Assembly (NCBI RefSeq): GCF_900177045.1
Contig: NZ_LT841358.1
Span: 823,073 to 887,072, forward strand
DNA: 64,000 bases
Direction of reading: 5' to 3'
Source of the DNA: Candidatus Nitrosotalea okcheonensis
GTDB lineage: Archaea > Thermoproteota > Nitrososphaeria > Nitrososphaerales > Nitrosopumilaceae
Shown here: positions 52,091-61,235 of the stretch, piece after piece
Position numbering within the stretch: position 1 is the stretch's first letter
How the letters are laid out: every line of letters starts with the position of its first letter
The notes under the pieces: generated by a model
The model's input: only the letters and a program-made list of their open reading frames with translations
What the model was told of the DNA's origin: nothing
The model's database searches: none
Made by a program: the position numbers and the translations under genes

Positions 52091-52220
52091 TTACCGATAG
52101 TTGAGGAATAGTTACCGACAGTTTACAAGTTTCGATGATTCTTTTACCGACAGTTTACAAGTTTCGATGATTCTTTTACCGACAGTTTACAAGTTTCGAT
52201 GATTCTAGTATCGATAGTTT
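52091..52220. repeat. 32-bp tandem repeat, three exact units plus decayed ends
   Basis: Units start at 52112, 52144 and 52176 with period 32 (TTACCGACAGTTTACAAGTT then TCGATGATTCTT). Only the last base of unit 3 differs. Decayed starts lie at 52091 (TTACCGATAGTT) and 52208 (GTATCGATAGTTT). There are no spacers, so it is not a CRISPR array. It could be a replication origin with iterons or an operator. Confidence 0.9.
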
Positions 52221-52264
52221 TGGAAATTATCTTTTTTAATTCATCATACTTATTAGAAATCATC

Positions 52265-52393
52265 TCAAACTTTCCATTGACGTTGTATTCTCTCTACTAG
52301 TTTTGCACGTAATTTGATATTTTCAACCTGAACCTTTTCATATTCTATTTTCATTTTTTGTATTTTTTGATCCTTATTGACATCTTTTAACAT
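52265..52393 (-). CDS. Short coiled-coil protein
   Basis: 42 residues: MLKDVNKDQKIQKMKIEYEK then VQVENIKLRAKLVERIQRQW, a charged heptad-like helix. The ATG overlaps the stop of the 52387-53085 gene (ATGTTAA), so it is likely coupled to it. It ends 45 bp before the tandem repeats. Confidence 0.45.
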   Translation of the reverse strand: MLKDVNKDQKIQKMKIEYEKVQVENIKLRAKLVERIQRQWKV

Positions 52394-53085
52394 GATCTTC
52401 CAGAGAGTTTCAATTCATCAAAATCTTTGTCAGAATTCAACATTTTAGATGTCTGACCACCACTGTCTGTTCTATATGTTACCTGTATTTCCCATCTTTG
52501 ACTAGATTTCGTATAGGTGTCTATTGGATGTATTCCATGAATCAAACAATCTGACAAATTTGGCTCTTCTCTTCCAGTATGAATTTTAAAAAAATAACCC
52601 AGACCAATTACGTCCATTTTATAAAACTCTGAACCTCTGGATGATATTATTTTCCCCACCTTTTCATAAGTATACGAAGTAAGAAGATTACATTCATCAA
52701 TCAAATCATAGAATGACTCGACATCTTTTCTAAAATTGCTGTCTTCTATTAGGTGATAAGTGTAATTGTTTTTTATTGCTTTCCAAGTATTGACGATGAA
52801 TTGATAGTAATGTCTTGTACTTGATAGTAAATCATATCTTGTTTCAATTAGGATGCTTTCATCATAAAGGGGGCCATAAACACTGTCTACGGTTTTTATT
52901 ATGAAATCTCTCTTCCATGCTCTTCGTTGTGTTTTGGTCTGAACTACATATGATAATACAAAACCTATTGTCACACCTATAACAGTACCCGCAATCGGAT
53001 AATTTACAAAAAAGCTTATGGCCATTCCAGCAGTGGCCAAGATGGAAATTATCAATATACTTAGTTTATTCCATTCTGTTTCCAT
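52387..53085 (-). CDS. Membrane-anchored protein with cytoplasmic domain
   Basis: 232 residues. Two N-terminal helices (ILIISILATAGMAISFFVNY, TVIGVTIGFVLSYVVQT), then a basic segment (KTQRRAWKRDFIIKTVDSVY) and a cytoplasmic helical domain. The C-terminal part (QRWEIQVTYRTDSGGQTSKM) is beta-like. No family recognised. Divergent from the HEPN gene at 53149 (63 bp between starts), so it may form a pair: membrane protein plus nuclease. Confidence 0.55.
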   Translation of the reverse strand: METEWNKLSILIISILATAGMAISFFVNYPIAGTVIGVTIGFVLSYVVQTKTQRRAWKRDFIIKTVDSVYGPLYDESILIETRYDLLSSTRHYYQFIVNTWKAIKNNYTYHLIEDSNFRKDVESFYDLIDECNLLTSYTYEKVGKIISSRGSEFYKMDVIGLGYFFKIHTGREEPNLSDCLIHGIHPIDTYTKSSQRWEIQVTYRTDSGGQTSKMLNSDKDFDELKLSGRSC

Positions 53086-53148
53086 CTAGTATGCTTAGGT
53101 TGAATCTAGCATAAATAAAGATATGATTGACCTAGATTTGATTATATC

Positions 53149-54153
53149 ATGAGCAATGATAGTAATCCAGAAAAACTTCCAAGCGATAAAGAAATCAAGA
53201 AATTCATGAAAGATTTCATTCATGAATTCAAGCCATATGCAGCTAAATTAACTGGAGAAAACATGTCAATGCATTATGACAACAATGATTTACAGAATAT
53301 TAAAAATTTCATTGAATTGGCAAATGATTACAATCGAAAAGAAAACTCCATTGCAAGTGAAGACATTGCGGAACACGCAAAGTTACAAAAACGAATGGAT
53401 CTAACAGATGATATTCTAAAATCTATTTTGGGATTAACGTCAGATAATCCAGCACTTGAATTGGCTCAAATATCCAATCCGAAAAATTCCTACGAAAAAA
53501 TCATTCCAGATATAAATTACAGGACATTAATGCGGGGTACAATACATAAGGTTCTTCACACCATAGATCAGATGGGAAAACTGGAACAAATTAACAATTT
53601 CATAAAATCCATGAGACCTGATGATGTTTTTGCAATGTCACAAAGTGCCATTAGGGTTAACGAGATTATACGATCTGTATTGAAGACTAGAAAAAGAATT
53701 ACAAAGGAAATAGTGGAACAATATGTAGAAAACTATAAAGAAATATCGGGTTTCTTGGAACCGCTAATTGTAGTGCTTTTTGGTATGCAACAAATCATAC
53801 AGGATAAATACAAACTTTTTACGGAAATTAAAGAGAAAATTCCCATTGGAAATCTAACCAATCAACTAAAATCTGATCAAATGTTCAATCCTCTAGTGGA
53901 AAAATATGATCCACGCACAAGGAATTCTATAATACATGTTAGTTATCATATAGATCCAATAAATAAAAAAATCGAATTTAATGATAAAGGAAAAATGTTT
54001 TCATTAACTTATTCGAAATTTGTTGAATATGTGCAAGAAGTGACCAAGATTGCAATCATAATATGTCATTTTGAGGAGGAGATCAGATTTCTCACATTTC
54101 TAGGATATGCCAAAAAAAGAGATGATACTCTCAATCTCAATATTGAATACTAA
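53149..54153 (+). CDS. HEPN-domain protein
   Basis: 334 residues, nearly all helical. Near residue 258 the motif RTRNSIIHVSYHIDPINKKI holds RNSIIH, the canonical HEPN R-x4-H with a polar residue after Arg. FSLTYSKFVEYVQEVTKIAI follows, as in HEPN proteins of the apea/C-terminal type. HEPN RNases act in many toxin-antitoxin and abortive-infection systems. The N-terminal domain (about 190 residues) is unknown and may sense or bind the partner. A four-helix membrane protein is 38 bp downstream. Confidence 0.65.
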   Translation: MSNDSNPEKLPSDKEIKKFMKDFIHEFKPYAAKLTGENMSMHYDNNDLQNIKNFIELANDYNRKENSIASEDIAEHAKLQKRMDLTDDILKSILGLTSDNPALELAQISNPKNSYEKIIPDINYRTLMRGTIHKVLHTIDQMGKLEQINNFIKSMRPDDVFAMSQSAIRVNEIIRSVLKTRKRITKEIVEQYVENYKEISGFLEPLIVVLFGMQQIIQDKYKLFTEIKEKIPIGNLTNQLKSDQMFNPLVEKYDPRTRNSIIHVSYHIDPINKKIEFNDKGKMFSLTYSKFVEYVQEVTKIAIIICHFEEEIRFLTFLGYAKKRDDTLNLNIEY

Positions 54154-54191
54154 GACAACAAATACAAACTATTATTGTCACATGTTAGAAT

Positions 54192-54737
54192 ATGTCTGAT
54201 GATTGTGCACCTACTCGTTTAAGTAAGATACTAAGTTTTTTGCCACCAATACGGATTGTAACCATTCTTAGTATCATGGTATTATTCCCATCTCTGAGAT
54301 TATCGTGGGAATTTGCTGTTGTGATCTATCAAGGGTTTGCTTTCTTTTTCGTGGGTAGTTTTGTAATGGAATGGATTTTAATTTCCAAACTAAAAGGACT
54401 TCGCAAGGAATTCTGGCCTCTGTATAGCAAATATGTGGCATCGCTACCGTTCGAATTTCTTGGCGTGTTTGTATTTGTCATATACAGCTTTAGGCCTAAT
54501 TCTGGCTCTGTTGATTGGGATGAAGTAAAGTTTGCTTCAATAGCATTGGGAGGGGGAACGATTTTAGAAATACTTCATCGTTATGTATATCCAAAACTGC
54601 CTAAAGGTAAGGAAATTAAAAGTGCAAAAGATATAGGTGTAAAAGAAATTCTGTCAATCATATCATTGACGGTATTGATTGTTTTTCTGGGATTATATAC
54701 AGTCATATGGCAAGATAACGTGATTTTAAAAATTTAA
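54192..54737 (+). CDS. Four-helix membrane protein
   Basis: 181 residues with membrane helices at about 20-38, 48-65, 80-105 and a C-terminal one (ILSIISLTVLIVFLGLYTVI). Acidic/basic loops. It follows the HEPN gene by 38 bp on the same strand, so possibly an effector or partner. Similar small membrane proteins occur at 61371 and 63433 in this casposon. No family recognised. Confidence 0.55.
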   Translation: MSDDCAPTRLSKILSFLPPIRIVTILSIMVLFPSLRLSWEFAVVIYQGFAFFFVGSFVMEWILISKLKGLRKEFWPLYSKYVASLPFEFLGVFVFVIYSFRPNSGSVDWDEVKFASIALGGGTILEILHRYVYPKLPKGKEIKSAKDIGVKEILSIISLTVLIVFLGLYTVIWQDNVILKI

Positions 54738-54758
54738 TGAGTGTTTTAAAAATTTAAA

Positions 54759-55988
54759 TTAATCTTTATTAAATTTTAACAAACTTTTATCGTAAAATTT
54801 AACTTTTTTACCATCTTGTATGTTCTTTTTCATGTACCAAAGCGTAGATTTGTTGATTCCAAGTCTTTTCCTCTCATCAGGCGTCATTTTCAGTATTTTC
54901 CCTTTAAAATCCAAAGTATCCTCGTTTTTAATTTTAAATTCTGGAATTTTAAAATCAATTTTATCACTTTTATCAGCTATTAAATTTGCATAGTCTTGAA
55001 TTTTATAAAATAAAACATTTTCATAGGTGTAATTCTTGCCTTTAAACGGGGCTTTTAAATTAAAATTATTTTTAATTTTTAAAATTAATGCCTTGGCAGT
55101 TGACTCTTTTAATCTTATATTATAATTCTCTGTCACAATAAAATCTGATTTCTTCAACTTGGGCTTGCTGTCAAGTAATTGGATAACTGAATAATCTACA
55201 ATCCATCGAAATAACTCCTGAAAGTCATAGACTAACGGAGTTTTAGCATATGCTAACTCGTGCAACAAGCCAATAGTTGGGTCTAAACCAATAGAGTTTA
55301 ATGACTTTTTAACTTCTGACTCTAAAATGGCATATCCGTAATTTAACAAGGCATTAATTTCATCGGATGCATTGGCATTCCACGAGTTAGACTTGTTCAT
55401 TCTTCCCACGAATTTAAAATCAGGCGCCAATTCTGTAACTAATTTTTTAAATTGATCAAGATAAATTTGGGCAATCCGACCTTCAAAATTCATTAATTTT
55501 TTCAATTTATCTGAAATTGTGCCTGTTTGATCTTTAAAATTTAAATTATTAAATTCATTGTTAAATTGTTTATTAAATTTATTAAAATTTAAAACATTAT
55601 AAAATCTTGATAATTCTTTAATTAAATTCAATGAACTTGTTATTTTGCTATTAACAATTTCAATGGCAATTTTAAACCTGAACTCGTTGTCAAGATACTT
55701 TTGGTACTGTTTTATTCTTACTTTACCTATTTTTGGCTCTTGTGGGAGGGTTACTCCTAGCAGATTCCCATTCCAATTTAACATCGTGAGATTGACATCG
55801 TGTTTTAAAAGCCACCTCATGGACTCGAATGTTATGCTACCAGAATGTCCATCTACTACTATGCTATCATGATCAATTTGATGTGGATAAAACTCTAGTT
55901 TCTCATTTTTTAACTTGTTTTGAATGACTAGTTTTCGTTTTTCTACATTGATTGATGTACCAAAGCCTGAAATTAATAATGGATTCAT
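54759..55988 (-). CDS. cas1: Casposase (Cas1 homologue with C-terminal HTH)
   Basis: 409 residues. The N-terminal beta region (VVDGHSGSITFESMRWLLKH then VNLTMLNWNGNLLGV) and helical domain are Cas1-type. Catalytic metal ligands: E223 (AILESEV), H243 (IGLLHELAY) and D255/E258 (VYDFQEL). A C-terminal HTH at about 365-395 (PDERKRLGINKSTLWYMKKN) is the casposase tail lacking in CRISPR Cas1 and very like the end of the polymerase. No Cas2, Cas4 or CRISPR array is nearby. Cas1 here inserts the element. Very high AT with TTTAAAAT runs; codon use is more AT-biased than neighbours. It overlaps the upstream HTH gene by 4 bp. Confidence 0.95.
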   Translation of the reverse strand: MNPLLISGFGTSINVEKRKLVIQNKLKNEKLEFYPHQIDHDSIVVDGHSGSITFESMRWLLKHDVNLTMLNWNGNLLGVTLPQEPKIGKVRIKQYQKYLDNEFRFKIAIEIVNSKITSSLNLIKELSRFYNVLNFNKFNKQFNNEFNNLNFKDQTGTISDKLKKLMNFEGRIAQIYLDQFKKLVTELAPDFKFVGRMNKSNSWNANASDEINALLNYGYAILESEVKKSLNSIGLDPTIGLLHELAYAKTPLVYDFQELFRWIVDYSVIQLLDSKPKLKKSDFIVTENYNIRLKESTAKALILKIKNNFNLKAPFKGKNYTYENVLFYKIQDYANLIADKSDKIDFKIPEFKIKNEDTLDFKGKILKMTPDERKRLGINKSTLWYMKKNIQDGKKVKFYDKSLLKFNKD

Positions 55989-56704
55989 TTTTTCTTGTCT
56001 CCTATGTGATATTTGAGAATATATGGTCTAGTATGTGGAGTTACACTATCTTGAATCCATATGGCATCAATCGCTTTTTCTTTTTTCCACAGTTTTCCCC
56101 ATTTTTCATAAGAGTCATTTTTTACCATTTTGACTATTTCATCATAGTTTAGCGATATGCCCAAAATGATACTTCCTGTTTTATCGTCTCGTAAATCCAG
56201 TTTTTTGTTTTGAATATTTTCAAGTATGTGACGGATAAGTTCATTTTGAATTCTAATCAAATACTCTTTAGAGATTAGCTGAAAAAGATCAATGCTCTGA
56301 TCTACAGCAACATGAACCGTGCTAGGCCAAAACAATGGTTCTGGTTTACCAGATTTTGGTACTGGAGCCATTGGGACTCCACCTGAAAGATATTTCCCGC
56401 CTCGCTCCTTTATCTCGGTTAAAATATTCTGTAACAGAAAAATTTCATTATATGCAGATTCTCCCTTTTCTGTTAGCTTGTAGGCTTCGTTTTCATTATG
56501 AATTGTTTTTGTAATCAATCCATTTTTTCGGAGTAATTTTAAGTGCTTACTTAGAGTAGTATGAGAAAATAATACTGCATTTTCCAGTTCTTTGAATGTT
56601 TTAGGAGATTTTTCAAGCGCTAGAAGTATGTCTTCTTGATGTTTTCCCTCATCATATTTCTGCTGTCTAGCTGTATATTGCACCATTGACTTGAGTTTAC
56701 TCAA
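55985..56704 (-). CDS. Winged-helix protein paired with casposase
   Basis: 239 residues from TTG 56704 (ATG 56686 is the alternative). N-terminal ArsR/MarR-like winged helix: ILLALEKSPKTFKELENAVL then FSHTTLSKHLKLLRKNGLIT and YKLTEKGESAYNEIF. The remainder is unknown, with PVPKSGKPEPLFWPSTVHVA in the middle. It precedes cas1 by a 4-bp overlap and is divergent from the AbrB-HTH-HNH-polymerase operon (42 bp between starts), so it may regulate both. Confidence 0.75.
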   Translation of the reverse strand: MSKLKSMVQYTARQQKYDEGKHQEDILLALEKSPKTFKELENAVLFSHTTLSKHLKLLRKNGLITKTIHNENEAYKLTEKGESAYNEIFLLQNILTEIKERGGKYLSGGVPMAPVPKSGKPEPLFWPSTVHVAVDQSIDLFQLISKEYLIRIQNELIRHILENIQNKKLDLRDDKTGSIILGISLNYDEIVKMVKNDSYEKWGKLWKKEKAIDAIWIQDSVTPHTRPYILKYHIGDKKK

Positions 56705-56746
56705 CTCATTGGAGTAGTTTAAGTTTTCGCCTCCATATACTATGTC

Positions 56747-56929
56747 ATGGTTAAAACAAATATTCGTAAAATCGGAAAAATCGGCAGTTATACACGCATG
56801 CTTACATTGCCTTTGTTTTGGCTAGAGATAGTCGGGCTTGATGTAGGCGATTTTGTAGAACTGTCACTTGGCAAGAACAAGGAACTTGTCATAAAACCAA
56901 AGAGGGTTAAAAATGAAAAGAAGGAATGA
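56747..56929 (+). CDS. AbrB-like regulator
   Basis: 60 residues: NIRKIGKIGSYTRMLTLPLF then WLEIVGLDVGDFVELSLGKN, the swapped-hairpin pattern with a basic tail. First gene of the polymerase operon. Its end overlaps the next gene's ATG by 17 bp. Confidence 0.7.
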   Translation: MVKTNIRKIGKIGSYTRMLTLPLFWLEIVGLDVGDFVELSLGKNKELVIKPKRVKNEKKE

Positions 56930-57407
56930 AAATTGGAAAGTAGATTTAGATCTACTCACTCCAAAACAACTTGCAAAATATCATGATTCGATTGAAGCAT
57001 TATACTTGATACGTCATGGTTCTTTACTAAAAAAAGCATCAAAAATAACTAGAGTTTCTGTTTCAACGATAAAAAAATACGTTGGTTCTACATTAAGAGT
57101 AAATAATCGTAAAACAATTGCAAGAAAATCTGATAGTCTATTACGTAAAATGAGCATCTATGAAAACGGAAAAGAAGTTTTCATTCAAGTAAAAGGCAGA
57201 AAAAAAGCATCACTTATTGGCAAGTATCATAGTGCAATTGGAAGACTAGATCAAAATGATATGACCAAATTACAGTCGTTCCAAGAAATAAAAATCAGAG
57301 ACATTAAAGGCAAAGTACACAAATTCGAAATCAATGTTGACAAGATAAAGCAAATTCTTGAACGTATTGAAGAACCAGAATTCTTCGATATTTACAGGAG
57401 TAATTGA
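56913..57407 (+). CDS. HTH-containing protein
   Basis: 164 residues. IRHGSLLKKASKITRVSVST then IKKYVGSTL is an HTH resembling recombinase or resolvase-type helices near residue 40-70. The rest is basic and helical. It ends one base before the HNH gene's ATG region, so translation is coupled. Such HTH proteins are known in casposons but their role is open. Confidence 0.65.
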   Translation: MKRRNENWKVDLDLLTPKQLAKYHDSIEALYLIRHGSLLKKASKITRVSVSTIKKYVGSTLRVNNRKTIARKSDSLLRKMSIYENGKEVFIQVKGRKKASLIGKYHSAIGRLDQNDMTKLQSFQEIKIRDIKGKVHKFEINVDKIKQILERIEEPEFFDIYRSN

Positions 57408-57408
57408 A

Positions 57409-57744
57409 ATGAAAGATTACTTTACCAAAATATTAGGATTAATTGCAGAAAAGACATGGACTGATAAATTTGCAACAGGACAAGGATTTTGCATAATCTG
57501 TGGGCACGATGATCCATTAGATCTGGAATATCATCATGTTGCAGGGAAAAACAACAGTTCTCTTGTTGTCTCATTGTGTAGAAATTGTCATGGTAAAGTT
57601 TCAAGGAAACAACAAATTTCATGGCCAGATGAATGGTCAAGTAAAGACAACAGTCTCAAGTACAAAGAAGGATTGATGTTAAGAGGGCTCTCAGACCTTA
57701 TGCGTGTAAAATCTGATCATATTCTTCATGGTGATACTGTATGA
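57409..57744 (+). CDS. HNH endonuclease
   Basis: 111 residues from ATG 57409, preceded by GGAG at about 57396-57399. CIICGHDDPLDLEYHHVAGK then SSLVVSLCRNCHGKVSRKQQ is an HNH core with CxxC, HH and a second CxxC. HNH nucleases are a constant casposon gene; they may nick the ends or the host. It overlaps the polymerase by 4 bp. Confidence 0.85.
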   Translation: MKDYFTKILGLIAEKTWTDKFATGQGFCIICGHDDPLDLEYHHVAGKNNSSLVVSLCRNCHGKVSRKQQISWPDEWSSKDNSLKYKEGLMLRGLSDLMRVKSDHILHGDTV

Positions 57745-60464
57745 ATGAAGAAACCATCGCCATTCGTGCCTACACCGTGCCCAAAAAGAGTAATTTGGGT
57801 AAAAATAAACCCAAATCATACAAAAGACCAGATGATAACGCAAATCCCACATTTGATAGGGTTCTAGTCTTTGATACAGAAACTACTACAGACCTATATC
57901 AGAACCTCAAATTCGGGTATTTTGAAACTTATCAGTATGGCGTTCTTGAAGAAAAAGGCCTCTTTTACGATCCCATAATTGTAAAACCAAAAGAATTGGC
58001 AATACTGGAGTCATACTCTAATGAAAACAATATTTCATTGTACACACTAGAAGATTTTCGTAAAATATTTCTTGGTGAAGTTTATGATCTTCAGACATTA
58101 TGTATTGGATTTAACTTGCCATTCGATCTTACAAGAATTGTATTAAAATCAACTAATGCTAGAAAAAGAAAAGATGCATTTTCACTTGAACTTTCCAAGA
58201 ATCTAAAATATCCAAGATTATATGTCACACATGCTACAAACACGTTATCATTTATCGAGTGGGCAAATTCAATGATATGGAACGGGTTCAAAGGGAATTT
58301 TGTTGATCTTCGTACCTTGTGCCATGCCCTTACCGATACAAAACATTCTCTTGAAAGTGCATGTAAAGCATTTGATACAGAATTTCAAAAATACAAAGCA
58401 AAAGAACATGGAGTTATCAACACTACATACATTAATTATTGCATTAACGATGTAAAATCTACCTATTCACTATACCAAAATACGAAAAAAGAATTTGATA
58501 CTTACGGATTGAAAATTCCTGTAATTAGAGCCTACACACCTGCATCAATTGGAAAAGAATTTCTCAAGAAAATGGGTGTTAAACCATTCTTTGATAAAAG
58601 CCCAAAGTTCTCAAATGAAATAATTGGAAATATAATGACGGGATATTTTGGTGGAAGGACAGAATGCAAGATTAGAAAGACTCCTGTCAAAGTGGATGTA
58701 CTTGACTTTCTTAGTATGTATCCTACCGTTTGTACACTACAAAATCTTTGGAAATTCGTAATTGCAGATCATATAGAGCACGTTGAGGCAACCCAAGAAA
58801 TAATCCAATTTGTAGACGGAGTCACTTTGAGAGATATCCAAAACAAGGAAAACTGAACAAAATTACAGGCAATTGTGCTTGTAGAACCTCAAGAAGATGT
58901 GCTTCCCATCAGGGCAAAATATGGTCAAAAACACGTCTGGAATATAGGCACAAGCCACGTTTCTTCTAAAACGCCCCTTTGGTACAGTCTTGCTGATGTA
59001 ATTGCCTCAAAACTATACACAGGAAGAACACCCAAGATATTGCGTGCTATTAGATTTGTTCCAATAGGCACACAAAAGAGACTAGAAAAAATAGACATTC
59101 ATGGAGTCAAGATCAATCCTTACACTCAAGATCTATTCAAAGAATTAATCGAATATAGACAAACCTTGAAAAAGAAACGTGATGGTTTTACAGAAACTGA
59201 TTCTAAATATTCCTATTATGACAGAAAACAAAACGTAGTCAAGATTATAACAAATGCAATAAGCTATGGAATTTTTGTTGAAATAAACACTTTGGAAGAA
59301 TCATACAAGGTTCCAATTGATGTCTATGGTCTGTATCATTTTCAACAAGAAAAAACCAAGATTGAAAAATCTGGGTTTATGTTCAATCCCATAATTGCTG
59401 TGTGTATAACATCTGCATCAAGATTATTGCTTGCAGTAACGGAAATTTTGCTATCAAATAATGGTTCTAGTCATGCATATTGTGATACAGATTCTATGAT
59501 GGTACATTCAGAGCATACAAAAGAAATTCAAGAATTCTTCCAGTCATTAAACCCATATAGTTTTAATACGGAGATATTCAAACTAGAAAGAAAAGATGTT
59601 TGGTTTTATGGAATATCTGCAAAAAGATACTGTCTTTATACAATAGAAGATAATAAAATTATAATCGAAAAAGAAAATTATTCATCTCATGGTCTGGGGC
59701 ATCTTTTAGATCCATTTGCTAATGACTCCGACAAAAAAGATGACTGGCACAAAATAATTTGGCATGATATTCTCGGTTTGCATTATGGAACTGTATCCAT
59801 GGAACAACTGATTGAAAAATATGAAAACAAGTATGCCTTGTCTCAACTTTCAATTTCAACTCCTAGAATACTTGATAGATTAAGAGAATTTAACGAGGGT
59901 AAAGACTATCATCATCAAATCAAACCGTCAAATTTCTCTCTAGTGGGATTTGCAAATGCCACTGATGAGAAAAATTCTCAAATCAAGCCAATTGCGCCCT
60001 ATAGGAATCCTGCAAAACATGCAGTCTATGACTATTTTGTGGATTATTATGACAAATCTAGGCACAAATTAAGAGGAAAGCAGTACTGGAAGACCTTTTG
60101 GAGTACATTTAGGGATTATCTTGGTCATCATGAATCAAAATTTGATGGCAATACTGGAATATTAGCAAGAAAGTATGTCGATGTCATTGGAATAGTACAC
60201 ATTGGAAAGGAAAGCAACAATTTGGAAGAATCAGAGGTTTTAGGAACTAGTTCGGATAGTTATGAAATCTATGAGAATATTGAAAACATAGAACAAAGAT
60301 TCATTAAGATTGCAAAAGATGTTTTGAAATTAAACCCAAGAGATGTTAAAAAATTTGGAATATCAAAGCAGACTTTGTGGAATGTAAAAAGAAAAATAAA
60401 ATTGAATCAGTATAATAAAATTTCAAATAAAATTAAATCACAAATTTTGTGTACCATTAGTTAG
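57741..60464 (+). pseudogene. polB: Protein-primed family B DNA polymerase with in-frame TGA
   Basis: About 907 codons with one stop (TGA at 58854-58856). Exonuclease: FDTETT (about 45-47), NLPFD (about 124-128) and YCINDVKS (233-237). Polymerase: DFLSMYP (about 321), KIITNAISYGIF (about 502) and YCDTDSMMVH (about 579). After the stop the same frame resumes with TKLQAIVLVEPQEDVLPIRA, so a TGG Trp codon became TGA, or it is read through. A C-terminal HTH (LNPRDVKKFGISKQTLWNVK) matches the casposase tail. Would copy the casposon by protein priming. Listed as pseudogene because of the stop. Confidence 0.85.
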
Positions 60465-60492
60465 TCTAATAACACTTGATATCAGATTAATT

Positions 60493-61230
60493 TTAAAATT
60501 CAACCGGGAATCTAGGAGTAAAAGTTTGTTCTAACTCTGTTACATTTTTTATTCTATCCATTCTAAAACCTCGAATGGCATTTTTTCGTATATCCCATGC
60601 AAAAAAGAGTACGGTTCCTCCTTTTCCTCTATGTCTAAAGCTGTATGGTTCTACAACTCTTGGCTCCACAGACCCATCTTCTTCACGTGCTTCAATCCAC
60701 ATCAGCCTACGTTTTTGCCCTGTATGTTGAATAATCCGAGTAATGCTTTCGTGATACAATATTGCCTTTACATATGCAAGTATATCTACTGTAAATTCAT
60801 CTTTCATAATTGTCAAGTCTAATCCGCATACTAGACCCAAGATGCCATTTTCATAACCATTCGTGAAATCTGCATATTTTATGTCGATTATTATTGATGG
60901 GATTTCACATTTCTCTTTTAATACTAGGAGAATTCTTACTGAGTTATCTTTCAGTTTCTTCATTACTGCCGAGGAAAGTTCTTTTTTAACCCAATTGGAA
61001 TTAACAGAATTTGTTGATAATATTATTATCAAATCTGTCATTTTACCAAGAGCAGAATCAATCTTTCCTACTATAGAATCTCCAACTTTAATTTCCCACC
61101 TATCAAAGAACATTGGAAATTTGTATTTTGTTAAATCAATGGCTAGATTTTCTACAAACTCTTTGTCTGTTGAGGAATAACTAAGAAAACCAAATCTCTC
61201 TTTTCTAGTAGACATAATATCTCGTGCCAT
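60493..61230 (-). CDS. TIR-WYL fusion protein
   Basis: 245 residues. TIR domain 1-135: FLSYSSTDKEFVENLAIDL, FDRWEIKVGDSIVGKIDSAL and SNWVKKELSSA, with E84 at the NADase position. The C-terminal part (about 175-240) has the WYL pattern: VEPYSFRHRGKGGTVLFFAW and GFRMDRIKNVTELEQTFTPR. TIR enzymes cut NAD+ in antiphage and plant defence; WYL domains bind nucleic acid or nucleotides and often regulate defence genes. No Thoeris ThsA, SAVED or other partner is seen. ATG 61215 is an alternative. Convergent with the polymerase. Confidence 0.75.
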   Translation of the reverse strand: MARDIMSTRKERFGFLSYSSTDKEFVENLAIDLTKYKFPMFFDRWEIKVGDSIVGKIDSALGKMTDLIIILSTNSVNSNWVKKELSSAVMKKLKDNSVRILLVLKEKCEIPSIIIDIKYADFTNGYENGILGLVCGLDLTIMKDEFTVDILAYVKAILYHESITRIIQHTGQKRRLMWIEAREEDGSVEPRVVEPYSFRHRGKGGTVLFFAWDIRKNAIRGFRMDRIKNVTELEQTFTPRFPVEF

Positions 61231-61235
61231 AATAT

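Noticed and set aside
52091-52220. CRISPR array at the casposon repeats
   Set aside because: The 32-bp units are head to tail with no unique spacers and only three copies; Cas1 here is a casposase with an HTH tail and no Cas2.
54759-55988. CRISPR-Cas adaptation module
   Set aside because: No cas2, cas4, interference genes or array; terminal inverted repeats and PolB show a casposon.
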